Below are positions 1-5,806 of a stretch of 12,217 nucleotides of DNA, one piece after another; the stretch's first letter is position 1, and every line of letters begins with the position of its first letter. Both the position numbers and the translations under genes were made by a program. Source of the stretch: Comamonadaceae bacterium (GTDB lineage: Bacteria > Pseudomonadota > Gammaproteobacteria > Burkholderiales > Burkholderiaceae_C); assembly GCA_013298415.1 (NCBI GenBank), contig JAAFHN010000031.1:1-12217 (forward strand), given 5' to 3'. A model generated the notes under the pieces. That model did no database searches and was not told the DNA's origin. It worked only from the letters and a program-made list of their open reading frames with translations.

Positions 1-248
1 GGCCCATCGTCCATGGCGCGATAAACGGTGGTGTTGCCAATGCTGCCGCCGCCTTTCACCACAGCTTGGATCACCTCGCGAAAAGTCAGCAGCCCCACCA
101 CCAAGCCGTTGGCCATCACCACCAGGGAGCCTAAGTTGTTTTCAGCCATCAGCTTGGCGGCATCGGCCAAGCTGTCTTCGGGCGTGATGGTGAAAAGCGT
201 GGTGGCCGCGAGTTTGTTTTTCACGCGAAGGATGTCGCTGACTTTCAT
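1..248 (-). CDS. CBS-domain protein, N-terminal part (runs off the left edge)
   Basis: The first 82 codons are in the window. The protein begins MKVSDILRVKN and continues with the CBS-domain pattern: a hydrophobic T-I-T-P stretch, then DSLADAAKLMAENNLGSLVV and a second strand GLVVGLLTFREVIQAVV. Small stand-alone CBS-pair proteins of about 145 residues bind adenine nucleotides and usually act as energy or ligand sensors; that is family knowledge and the ligand here is not known. The start is supported by a GGAG Shine-Dalgarno six bases upstream on the minus strand. The gene diverges from the metY-like gene across a 64-bp gap, which holds two copies of ACTAGCG (281-287 and 291-297) spaced 10 bp apart. 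The C-terminal CBS repeat is outside the window, so total length is unknown. Confidence 0.85.
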   Translation of the reverse strand, partial: MKVSDILRVKNKLAATTLFTITPEDSLADAAKLMAENNLGSLVVMANGLVVGLLTFREVIQAVVKGGGSIGNTTVYRAMDDG

Positions 249-312
249 GGGGTGCTCCGGTAGGGGTCGGTCAACGTCATACTAGCGCGAACTAGCGACT
301 TTTGGAACCGCC

Positions 313-1623
313 ATGCCTGGTTACAGCGACCCCGGATTCGACACCCTGAGCCTGCACGCAGGCGCGCAGCCCGACCCTGCCACGGGAGCGCGGGCGGTGC
401 CCATTCATCTCAGCACGAGCTTCGTGTTTGAAAGTTCAGACCACGCCGCCAGCCTCTTCAACCTGGAGCGCGCAGGCCATGTGTACAGCCGCATCAGCAA
501 CCCCACCAATGCGGTGCTGGAGCAGCGGGTGGCAGCACTCGAAGGCGGCATCGGCGCGATTGCGGTGGCTTCGGGCCAGGCCGCTTTGCATTTGGCGATT
601 TGCACGATCATGGGCGCGGGCTCGCACATCGTGGCATCCACCGCACTCTACGGCGGCAGCCAAAACCTGCTGCACTACACGATGCGCCGCTTTGGCATCG
701 ACACCACGTTTGTGAAGCCCGGCGACATGGATGGCTGGCGCGCAGCCATTCGGCCCAACACCAAGCTCTTGTTTGGCGAAACCGTGGGCAACCCCGGCAT
801 GGATGTGCTCGACATTTCAGCGGTAGCGCAAATCGCGCATGAAGCGGGCGTGCCGCTCTTGGTGGACAGCACGCTCACCTCACCCTACCTGATTCGCCCC
901 TTCGATCACGGGGCAGACATCGTGTACCACTCGGCCACCAAGTTTTTGAGCGGCCACGGCACTGTGATTGGCGGTGTGGTGGTGGATGCGGGCAGTTTTG
1001 ATTGGGACAAAGCCTCAAGTTCGTCGGGCAAATTTCCGGAGCTGACCGAAGCCTACGAAGGCTTTCACAACATGGTGTTTTCAGAAGAAAGCACCGTGGG
1101 CGCATTCCTGCTGCGCGCGCGCCGAGAAGGTCTGCGGGACTTCGGCGCCTGCATGAGCCCACACACCGCTTGGCTCATCTTGCAAGGCATCGAAACACTC
1201 AGCCTGCGCATGGACAGGCACATGAAAAACACCGAGGCGGTGGTGCAGTTCCTCGCCGCGCATCCGCTGGTCAGCCGAGTCGGGCATCCGATGTTGGAGA
1301 CGCACCCGAGCTACGAACTGGCCAAACGGCTACTGCCCAAAGGCGCAGGCAGCGTGTTCAGTTTCGATATTAAAGGTACGCGAGCCCAAGGCAAGGCGTT
1401 CGTTGAAGCCTTGAAAGTCTTCAGCCACCTCGCCAACGTAGGCGACTGCCGAAGCCTCGTCATCCACCCCGCCAGCACCACGCACTTTCGAATGAGCGAC
1501 GACGCGCTAGCAGGCGCAGGCATCAGCCAAGGCACGATCCGCCTGTCGATTGGGCTAGAAGATGCGGCAGATTTGATTGACGATTTGAAGCGGGCTTTGA
1601 AGGTGGCGGAGAGAGCGGCTTAG
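313..1623 (+). CDS. metY: O-acetylhomoserine sulfhydrylase / aminocarboxypropyltransferase (MetY-like)
   Basis: This 436-residue protein belongs to the Cys/Met-metabolism PLP enzyme family (fold type I). These cytosolic enzymes replace the acetyl group of O-acetyl-L-homoserine with sulfide or methanethiol to give homocysteine or methionine. Visible motifs are YSRISNPT near residues 58-65 (substrate and phosphate contacts), ASGQAALHL near 86-94, LVDSTLTSPYL with Asp185 (pyridine nitrogen contact), and SATKFLSGHG with Lys210 as the Schiff-base lysine. The C-terminus has the usual HPASTTHFRM and IRLSIGLEDADDL-like segments. The length fits the longer MetY-type subgroup (about 425-440) better than cystathionine gamma-synthase (about 385). 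Start: GGAA lies five bases before the ATG. It ends with a 4-bp tail-to-tail overlap with the vapC on the other strand. MetZ (O-succinylhomoserine sulfhydrylase) remains possible. Confidence 0.9.
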   Translation: MPGYSDPGFDTLSLHAGAQPDPATGARAVPIHLSTSFVFESSDHAASLFNLERAGHVYSRISNPTNAVLEQRVAALEGGIGAIAVASGQAALHLAICTIMGAGSHIVASTALYGGSQNLLHYTMRRFGIDTTFVKPGDMDGWRAAIRPNTKLLFGETVGNPGMDVLDISAVAQIAHEAGVPLLVDSTLTSPYLIRPFDHGADIVYHSATKFLSGHGTVIGGVVVDAGSFDWDKASSSSGKFPELTEAYEGFHNMVFSEESTVGAFLLRARREGLRDFGACMSPHTAWLILQGIETLSLRMDRHMKNTEAVVQFLAAHPLVSRVGHPMLETHPSYELAKRLLPKGAGSVFSFDIKGTRAQGKAFVEALKVFSHLANVGDCRSLVIHPASTTHFRMSDDALAGAGISQGTIRLSIGLEDAADLIDDLKRALKVAERAA

Positions 1624-2039
1624 TCCCAGGGATTGACGATCCGCAGACCCTCAATCCCCTGGAAATCCTTCACGTTGCGCGTGACGAGCGTGTACTGTCT
1701 TGTCAACGCGATGGAGGCGATCATCGCGTCTTCAGTGCCGCATGTTCGACCCTGTTGTTGCTCATTTGCCGCGAGCCGACCGTAAGCGACTGCGCATTGG
1801 GCATCTACGGGCAAGCAGCGGCCTTCAAAGTCTTCCTGCACCAGGCCATGCATGGCAGCGGAGAGGGCATCGCGGCGTTTGCCTGCGGGCAAAAGCGCCA
1901 GGCCGAATTCAATTTCACACAGGGTCACGCTGCTGATGTAAATCTGCTGTGCGGGGGTGTGGGCGAACCACCTCAAAACTGCTGGGTTGGGCTCAGGCTT
2001 GCTGAGTTCGGAGATGACATTGGTGTCGAGCAAGAACAT
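1620..2039 (-). CDS. vapC: PIN-domain toxin of a FitAB/VapBC-type system
   Basis: 139 residues, a normal length for a PIN-domain ribonuclease toxin. It starts MFLLDTNVISELSKPEPN, typical of FitB-like VapC. The metal-binding acidic residues are visible: Asp5 (LLDTN), Glu42 (TLCEIEFGL), Asp104 (TEDAMIA) and Asp125 in VTRNVKDF; it ends with the common IVNPW motif. VapC toxins cleave tRNA or rRNA when released from the antitoxin. The ATG is preceded by a GGGGG stretch five bases upstream. All catalytic positions are intact, so the toxin looks functional. It now lies 250 bp from its antitoxin gene because a 233-bp element sits between them; without the element the gap would be 12 bp. It overlaps the metY-like stop by 4 bp on the opposite strand. 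Confidence 0.92.
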   Translation of the reverse strand: MFLLDTNVISELSKPEPNPAVLRWFAHTPAQQIYISSVTLCEIEFGLALLPAGKRRDALSAAMHGLVQEDFEGRCLPVDAQCAVAYGRLAANEQQQGRTCGTEDAMIASIALTRQYTLVTRNVKDFQGIEGLRIVNPWD

Positions 2040-2050
2040 GTCGGCCCCCA

Positions 2051-2055
2051 GTCAC
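2051..2055. repeat. Target-site duplication, left copy (GTCAC)
   Basis: GTCAC at 2051-2055 directly abuts the CCTAG end of the inserted element and is repeated perfectly at 2289-2293 beside the other end. A perfect 5-bp direct repeat outside inverted termini is the standard trace of transposition. On the minus strand the right copy (GTGAC) carries the antitoxin stop codon TGA. Confidence 0.8.
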
Positions 2056-2077
2056 CCTAGAAACCGCAGTTGAACGC
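2056..2077 (+). repeat. Left terminal inverted repeat of the MITE
   Basis: It starts CCTAGAAACCGCAGTTGA and matches the complement of 2267-2288 at 20 of 22 positions; the differences are at positions 10 and 19 from the tip. Confidence 0.85.
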
Positions 2078-2266
2078 GCCCGAGTGGGCCCGCATGGGGC
2101 CGATCCAGCAAGGCGCGAGGACGCCGCGCACTCGTGTGCGCAAGGACGAACAACGCCGCTGGTCGGCTCCAGGCGGGCCCACTCGGGGGCGTAGCGCTTT
2201 CACCCAATTGGTGAGTTTGAAAAGCGAACAAGTCTTCATGAAATCAGGTACTTATCACCGAAGCAA

Positions 2267-2288
2267 GCGGTCAACTGCTGTTTCTAGG
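2267..2288 (-). repeat. Right terminal inverted repeat of the MITE
   Basis: Read on the minus strand it starts CCTAGAAACAGCAGTTGA, pairing with 2056-2077. The adjacent GTCAC at 2289-2293 is the second target-duplication copy. Confidence 0.85.
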
Positions 2289-2289
2289 G

Positions 2290-2556
2290 TCACTGAGCCG
2301 CGCCTTCAACGACTTGGGCAAACGGCGCTGCACGCATCGGCCGCCTGGCCGGGGTCGCGATTTCGCCCAGGCCGGCAAATCGCGCTCGAATGCGCGCGCC
2401 CAGATCGGTGCTCGATGCCGTGGGTTGCGGGTCGTTCGCCGCCCGAGTCAAGATGCGTCGCACCGCCTCTTCCATCGCGATGCCTTGCTGCGCCGCTTGC
2501 ACGCGCAAGCGGCGCTTCACATCGGGGTCGAGGTTGCGGACGGTGAGAGCGGTCAT
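2290..2556 (-). CDS. vapB: FitA/VapB-type ribbon-helix-helix antitoxin
   Basis: 88 residues. The N-terminus MTALTVRNLDPDVKRRLRVQ followed by AAQQGIAMEEAVRRIL is the FitA-like ribbon-helix-helix DNA-binding domain (strand 3-8, helices about 11-22 and 27-37). The C-terminal tail (about 50-88, with ARFAGLGEI and PMRAAPF) should wrap the toxin's active site. I chose the ATG at 2556 because it places the conserved strand at the N-terminus; an upstream in-frame TTG at 2583 would lie inside the operator. No strong Shine-Dalgarno is visible. Family knowledge: the antitoxin neutralises VapC and represses its own promoter with it. The TGA stop lies inside the target duplication of the inserted element, so the insertion left the antitoxin's protein sequence unchanged. 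Confidence 0.88.
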   Translation of the reverse strand: MTALTVRNLDPDVKRRLRVQAAQQGIAMEEAVRRILTRAANDPQPTASSTDLGARIRARFAGLGEIATPARRPMRAAPFAQVVEGAAQ

Positions 2557-2578
2557 GGCAAATACGGCGGGCACACGA

Positions 2579-2621
2579 TGCAATCATTGTAGTCAATGAT
2601 TGCATTGCAATCATTTGTCAA
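2579..2621 (-). promoter_or_regulatory. Operator/promoter of the first vapBC operon: three 10-bp half-sites
   Basis: TGCAATCATT (2579-2588), its exact complement AATGATTGCA (2595-2604) and TGCAATCATT again (2606-2615) form two overlapping perfect palindromes: 11-bp arms around TAGT, and 10-bp arms around a single T. On the minus strand there is a consensus -35 TTGACA (2621-2616) and a -10-like TACAAT (2591-2586); their spacing is 24 bp, so they are probably not one promoter and the exact -35/-10 pairing is unclear. The site ends 22 bp before the antitoxin ATG, which fits autoregulation by a ribbon-helix-helix VapBC complex; binding is inferred. Confidence 0.75.
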
Positions 2622-2642
2622 AGGGGAAATGCCCGCGCTGCC

Positions 2643-3236
2643 TCAGCGCCCATGCTTGCCCGCGCTGAAGCCGCGCTCTGCTGATGCACGTTGCGCAACG
2701 GCAAGAGCCGGTGCTTCCAGCGGTGTGGCCATGCTGTCGTTCCAGCGGTTCAAAAAGCCAAACATCGCGACCACGCCCAAGATTTCCACGATTTGTACCT
2801 CGCTCCAATGGCCGCGCAGGCGCGCAAAGATCTCGTCAGTCACAGCGTTCGGTTGCGATGCTGCGGCCAATGCAAATTCGAGAGCCACGCGCTCGGCGGC
2901 CGTGAAAAGCGGGCTCGTCTCGAAATTCCACACGGCGGCGAGTTTTTCTTCGCTCACGCCGAAGTTAGATGCACCCAAGAGCGTATGGGCTTGGCAGTAC
3001 ACGCAGCCTGCCGCCTTGCTGGCCACATGCCCGATCAAGCGGCGAAAACCCAACTCGACCTCACCCGCAGGATCCATCACTGCGGCGTTCAGCTGCGCGA
3101 AGGCTTGCACGAGTTTGGGCTTGCGCTGCATGGTGAGCACGCTGTTGGGCGTGAAGCCGAGGGTGCCCAAAAAGAAATCAAAGTGCGATTTCAGCTCTGG
3201 CGTGGATTCGGGTGGAAGCGGTAACAATCGAGTCAT
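2643..3236 (-). CDS. AhpD / carboxymuconolactone-decarboxylase-like, peroxidase-related protein
   Basis: 197 residues. The core AAGCVYCQAHTLLGA carries the AhpD-type redox motif: Cys78-x-x-Cys81 and His84. Further along are the family's helical segments, including an AMFGFLNRWNDSMATPLE-type stretch near 157-174. Proteins of this group reduce peroxides or act as stress-linked thiol oxidoreductases; substrate and partner are not visible here. The length (about 190-200) suits the single-gene peroxidase-related subgroup rather than the 110-120-residue decarboxylase. Start at ATG 3236 gives MTRLLPLPPESTPELKSHFD, typical for the group; longer upstream frames run into the divergent hydrolase gene and are shadows. 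It lies upstream of and codirectional with vapBC-1 (86-bp gap), but that operon has its own operator. Confidence 0.88.
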   Translation of the reverse strand: MTRLLPLPPESTPELKSHFDFFLGTLGFTPNSVLTMQRKPKLVQAFAQLNAAVMDPAGEVELGFRRLIGHVASKAAGCVYCQAHTLLGASNFGVSEEKLAAVWNFETSPLFTAAERVALEFALAAASQPNAVTDEIFARLRGHWSEVQIVEILGVVAMFGFLNRWNDSMATPLEAPALAVAQRASAERGFSAGKHGR

Positions 3237-3257
3237 GCCCAGATTGTGAGCGCACGC

Positions 3258-4073
3258 ATGCACATCCCAGTTCAATCGCAATCCGTCTACGCCTACACCG
3301 GCGGCAAGCCCTTTGATGCGGCCAAGCCGACCATCGTGTTCATCCACGGCGTGCTCAACGACCACTCTGTCTGGATTTTGCAAAGCCGCTACTTTGCGCA
3401 CCACGGCTTCAATGTGCTGGCTGTGGATTTGCCGGGGCATTGCAAAAGCGAAGGCTCGCCGCCCGAGAGCGTGGAAGCCGCTGGGCGCTGGGTGATCGAT
3501 TTGTTGGACGCTGCGGGCGTGCATAAAGCCGCGTTGGTGGGCCACAGCTTGGGCAGCTTGATCGCGCTGGAGGCAGCAGCCCAAGCGCCGGATCGGGTGA
3601 GCCATTTGGCGCTGGTGGGCACGGCTTACCCGATGAAGGTGTCGCCCGCGCTCTTGGATGCATCGCTGAACGCGCCTGAAAAAGCAATTCAAATGGTGAC
3701 GAATTTCAGCCTGAGCAGTCTGTGCGCACCGCCGTCTGCACTTGGCCCTGGCACATGGCTCTACGGCGTGAGCCATGCGCTGATGCGCCGCGTGCTGGCC
3801 AGCAACCCGCATGTGAACCTGTTTCACCACGGTTTTGGGCTTTGCGACCGGTATTTGAATGGAAATCAAGCCTCTGTCCAGGTGAAATCAGCATCTGTTG
3901 CTACGCTTTTTGTAGTAGGCGATGCGGATCAGATGACCACGCCAAAAGCCGCAAAAGGCCTGATCGATGCGATTCCTCAGGCCAAAGTGGTCACCGTTCC
4001 AGCGGGCCACAAGCTGATGACGGAAGCGCCTGAGCAGGTGCTGATGGCGCTGAAGCAGTTCTTGGGCGGGTAG
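3258..4073 (+). CDS. Alpha/beta-fold hydrolase
   Basis: 271 residues from ATG 3258; an in-frame GTG at 3246 would add four residues and no clear Shine-Dalgarno decides between them. Motifs in order: the oxyanion-hole loop FIHGVLND (28-35), VDLPGHCKS (57-64), the nucleophile elbow GHSLG with Ser97, the acid Asp224 (GDADQMTTP) and His251 (PAGHKLMTEAP). The triad is complete, so the enzyme should be active; esterase, lipase and epoxide hydrolase subtypes cannot be told apart by eye. The lid spans roughly 125-200. Just before the acid strand the DNA (3871-3917) is a diverged copy of a repeat also found in the P450 gene; the protein there (about 205-220) reads NQASVQVKSASVATLFVV. The 5' end is only 21 bp from the divergent CMD gene. 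Confidence 0.88.
   Translation: MHIPVQSQSVYAYTGGKPFDAAKPTIVFIHGVLNDHSVWILQSRYFAHHGFNVLAVDLPGHCKSEGSPPESVEAAGRWVIDLLDAAGVHKAALVGHSLGSLIALEAAAQAPDRVSHLALVGTAYPMKVSPALLDASLNAPEKAIQMVTNFSLSSLCAPPSALGPGTWLYGVSHALMRRVLASNPHVNLFHHGFGLCDRYLNGNQASVQVKSASVATLFVVGDADQMTTPKAAKGLIDAIPQAKVVTVPAGHKLMTEAPEQVLMALKQFLGG
3871..3917 (+). repeat. Dispersed AT-rich repeat, copy 1, inside the hydrolase gene
   Basis: CCTCTGTCC (3871-3879), then 18 bases, then a 20-base end of the form TTGCTACG...GTAGTA (3898-3917). The P450 copy has the same 9-mer, the same 18-base spacing and a similar 20-base end. In this gene the family alignment as I remember it gains at most one or two residues, so the copy may be an old, assimilated insertion. 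Confidence 0.45.
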
Positions 4074-4101
4074 GAGGTACCTGCGGGGATGATCAAAATC
4101 G

Positions 4102-4114
4102 CACATAATATGTG
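4102..4114 (+). promoter_or_regulatory. Palindromic operator over a -10 box, second vapBC operon
   Basis: CACATA-A-TATGTG is a perfect 13-bp palindrome. It contains CATAAT (4104-4109), a good -10 hexamer, 30 bp before the antitoxin ATG at 4144. No convincing -35 was found. A ribbon-helix-helix antitoxin bound here would block its own promoter; this is inferred from position and symmetry. Confidence 0.6.
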
Positions 4115-4143
4115 TGAATTGGCGCTTTGCCCCGGGGCCGCGA

Positions 4144-4374
4144 ATGAACATTACCCTCTCCATCGACGAAAAACTGGTTGAAGATGCACGCGCCGTGGCG
4201 CAGCGCATGGGCACGAGCCTGAACCAAATGATCCGCGACCACTTGAAGCAAGTGACGGGGCAGGCGGACGAGGAGGCGCACTGGGCGGCTTTTGCCGAAC
4301 GGGCGCGCGCAAGCTCGGGCCGCTTGAACGGTTGGAAATTTGATCGCGAAGAAGCTAACTCGCGCGAGCGCTGA
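4144..4374 (+). CDS. vapB: VapB-type ribbon-helix-helix antitoxin
   Basis: 76 residues from ATG 4144, which puts the DNA-binding strand MNITLSIDEKL at the N-terminus as expected for the family; upstream in-frame codons would run through the operator. Helices follow at about 11-22 (VEDARAVAQRMG) and 25-38 (SLNQMIRDHLKQVT). The acidic and aromatic tail (42-76, with EEAHWAAFAERARASSGRLNGW) is the probable toxin-binding part. It is followed after two bases by the toxin gene, so the two are almost certainly one transcript and translationally coupled. It differs clearly from the other two antitoxins in the window. Confidence 0.85.
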   Translation: MNITLSIDEKLVEDARAVAQRMGTSLNQMIRDHLKQVTGQADEEAHWAAFAERARASSGRLNGWKFDREEANSRER

Positions 4375-4376
4375 GC

Positions 4377-4799
4377 GTGAAAGAGCCGCGAGCTTTTCTG
4401 GACACCAACGTGTTGGTGTATGCCCACGCGCCGGATGAAACCAGCAGGCAGCGCGTAGCGCTGCACTTGATTGAGCGACTGGGAAAATCCAAGAGCGCGG
4501 TGATTTCTTTGCAGGTTCTGCAAGAGTTTTGCAACGTGGCGATCAAGAAGCTGCGCATGCGCCACAGCGAGCTTCGCGTCTGTCTGGATGATCTGCAGCG
4601 CATGGAATGCGTCAAGCCCAACGCCCAACTGGTTCACGCCGCCATTGACCTACACGAACGCTATTCGATCAGTTTTTACGATGCGATGATCGTGGCTGCA
4701 GCCCAAGCGGCCAACTGCGCCGTGCTCTACAGCGAAGACTTGCAAGCGGGTGCGAGTTTTGGCGGCGTGAAGGTTGTCAATCCGTTTGCACAGGCGTGA
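4377..4799 (+). CDS. vapC: PIN-domain toxin (VapC type), GTG start
   Basis: 140 residues. The start is GTG at 4377, two bases after the antitoxin TGA. PIN-domain residues are in place: Asp9 (FLDTNVLVYAH), Glu50 (LQVLQEF), Asp102 (ISFYDAMIVAAA) and the SEDLQ acidic pair near 120-121, ending VKVVNPF. This VapC subgroup is often paired with short ribbon-helix-helix antitoxins as here; the expected activity is site-specific cleavage of a structured RNA. All catalytic acids are intact. A 6-bp perfect hairpin (4826-4844) lies 26 bp beyond the stop. Confidence 0.92.
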   Translation: MKEPRAFLDTNVLVYAHAPDETSRQRVALHLIERLGKSKSAVISLQVLQEFCNVAIKKLRMRHSELRVCLDDLQRMECVKPNAQLVHAAIDLHERYSISFYDAMIVAAAQAANCAVLYSEDLQAGASFGGVKVVNPFAQA

Positions 4800-4825
4800 T
4801 GCGACAACCGTAGCCCGGCACTCGC

Positions 4826-4844
4826 GGTATCGCCCGCTGATACC
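4826..4844 (+). terminator. Possible weak terminator hairpin after vapC-2
   Basis: GGTATC and GATACC pair perfectly around a 7-base loop. Only two T follow, so it is not a good intrinsic terminator and may merely be a stabilising 3' hairpin. Confidence 0.25.
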
Positions 4845-4891
4845 TTGCAGGCAACGCAGTCGCAACTCAGGGTCTTGGCTACATTGCGCTC

Positions 4892-5806
4892 ATGTTGCCC
4901 GCATCCTCTGCGCCCCCCACCAAAATGCTGCGCCGCCCACCGATCTGGCTGCTCTTGGCCTGCTGTGGCGCGGTGCTCTTTGGGTTGTCGGCCGTGGTGT
5001 GGGTTGCATCCAACTGGGCGCACTGGGGCGCGCTTGAGCGGTTGGGCCTGGCAGGCGCGCTGCTGGTGAGCGCAGCGGTCATCGGCAGGCGCTGGCCCGT
5101 ACTCATTGCGCCCGTGGGCTGGTTCGTTTGGCTCGGCATCGGTGCTTGGCTCGCGCTTTTCGGCCAAATTTATCAAACGAGCGCTGATCCCTGGCAGCTC
5201 TTTGCGTGGTGGGCTGCGCTCAGCTTGCCGCTGGTGTACGCCTTGAAATCAGATGCGCTCGGTGCTGCTTGGGTGCTGGTGCTGCATTTGGCGGTGCAGC
5301 TTTTTGCCCATGCGCATGGCCTGAAAGTGCTAGATCGACAGGGCTTGGGCCCGGTTGCCGCAGCTTTGGGCTGGGGTCTTTGGTTGTTGCCACTCGGCGT
5401 GTCTGCGCTGCTTCAAAGCCTGGGTTGGCTGGGTCCGAGGGCAGTTTGGACTTGGCGCACAGCCTGCATGCTGTGGCTGGGCCATGCGGGCTGGGCGGCA
5501 GTCGGCGTGATTTTTTGGGATGGTTTGCCTTGGGATGTGCTGCTTACCGTGGCTGGGGCGGTTTGGATTGCGTGGCGGCACCGCGCGGGACAGCGTTGGG
5601 ATGCCGCGATCTTGTGCGCCGCGCTGGGTGTGTTGGCAGGCCTGCTCATGGCCGGTGCTGGGCGCGCGCTGCTGAGCAGCGGCGCTGATTGGATCGGTGC
5701 GCTGTTTTTGCTGGCTGCCCTGGGTGCGGTGGTGTTTGGCGCGCTGATTCGGACCGTGCGAACGCAGTGGCATCAACAGTCGCTCCACGAAAGGGGTCCG
5801 GCATGA
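4892..5806 (+). CDS. DUF2157 polytopic membrane protein
   Basis: 304 residues, almost entirely hydrophobic, with about eight predicted membrane segments and short basic loops. The recognisable signature is GQIYQTSADPWQLFAWWA (91-108), the core of the DUF2157 family. Family function is not established. The gene is followed by a DUF4401-GDYxxLxY gene with ATGA overlap (5803-5806), the usual companion, so the two products probably work together in the inner membrane. I see no Shine-Dalgarno before ATG 4892; an internal in-frame ATG at 4925 (residue 12) is an alternative start that still keeps the first membrane helix. The 92 bp upstream hold only the weak hairpin noted after vapC-2. Confidence 0.8.
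   Translation: MLPASSAPPTKMLRRPPIWLLLACCGAVLFGLSAVVWVASNWAHWGALERLGLAGALLVSAAVIGRRWPVLIAPVGWFVWLGIGAWLALFGQIYQTSADPWQLFAWWAALSLPLVYALKSDALGAAWVLVLHLAVQLFAHAHGLKVLDRQGLGPVAAALGWGLWLLPLGVSALLQSLGWLGPRAVWTWRTACMLWLGHAGWAAVGVIFWDGLPWDVLLTVAGAVWIAWRHRAGQRWDAAILCAALGVLAGLLMAGAGRALLSSGADWIGALFLLAALGAVVFGALIRTVRTQWHQQSLHERGPA

Larger units (their letters stand above)
2056..2288. mobile_element. 233-bp non-autonomous transposon (MITE), IS1380/ISEcp1-like ends
   Basis: The element is bounded by inverted repeats 2056-2077 and 2267-2288 (20 of 22 bases match) and a perfect 5-bp duplication GTCAC. The ends read CCTAGAAAC inwards. IS1380-family elements such as ISEcp1 have CCTAGA-type ends and make 5-bp duplications, so I infer mobilisation by an IS1380-type transposase encoded elsewhere. 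No transposase is present; the only long internal frame (60 codons, minus strand) has no recognisable domain. The left half (2079-2187) is one nested palindrome: arms 2079-2093/2173-2187 match perfectly over 15 bp, 2105-2109 pairs with 2158-2162, and a central hairpin 2126-2131/2136-2141 has loop TCGT. A second hairpin (CGCTTT with AAAGCG, inner CACC with GGTG) lies near 2195-2226. It separates the antitoxin from the toxin gene of one operon. Confidence 0.85.

Noticed and set aside
281..297. Two ACTAGCG copies before the metY-like gene as a regulator site
   Set aside because: Seven-base direct repeats 10 bp apart are suggestive, but there is no symmetry and no matching known operator, so they are mentioned only in the neighbouring gene entry.
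2057..2239. 60-codon frame (minus strand) inside the miniature transposon
   Set aside because: It spans the palindromic structure, has no recognisable domain, no ribosome site, and is most likely a by-product of the GC-rich hairpin sequence.
2070..2546. 158-codon plus-strand frame across the transposon and the antitoxin gene
   Set aside because: It is antisense to the well-supported antitoxin and joins unrelated segments across the insertion border.
3237..3869. Long upstream extension of the CMD-type frame (408 codons in total)
   Set aside because: The extension is antisense to the hydrolase, low in family-like sequence, and the typical CMD start is at 3236.
3888..4637. 249-codon minus-strand frame under the hydrolase end and vapBC-2
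   Set aside because: Antisense to three supported genes; composition follows the third-position GC of the opposite strand.
4826..4844. Hairpin after vapC-2 as a firm intrinsic terminator
   Set aside because: The stem is only 6 bp and there is no T-tract; kept as a low-confidence feature only.
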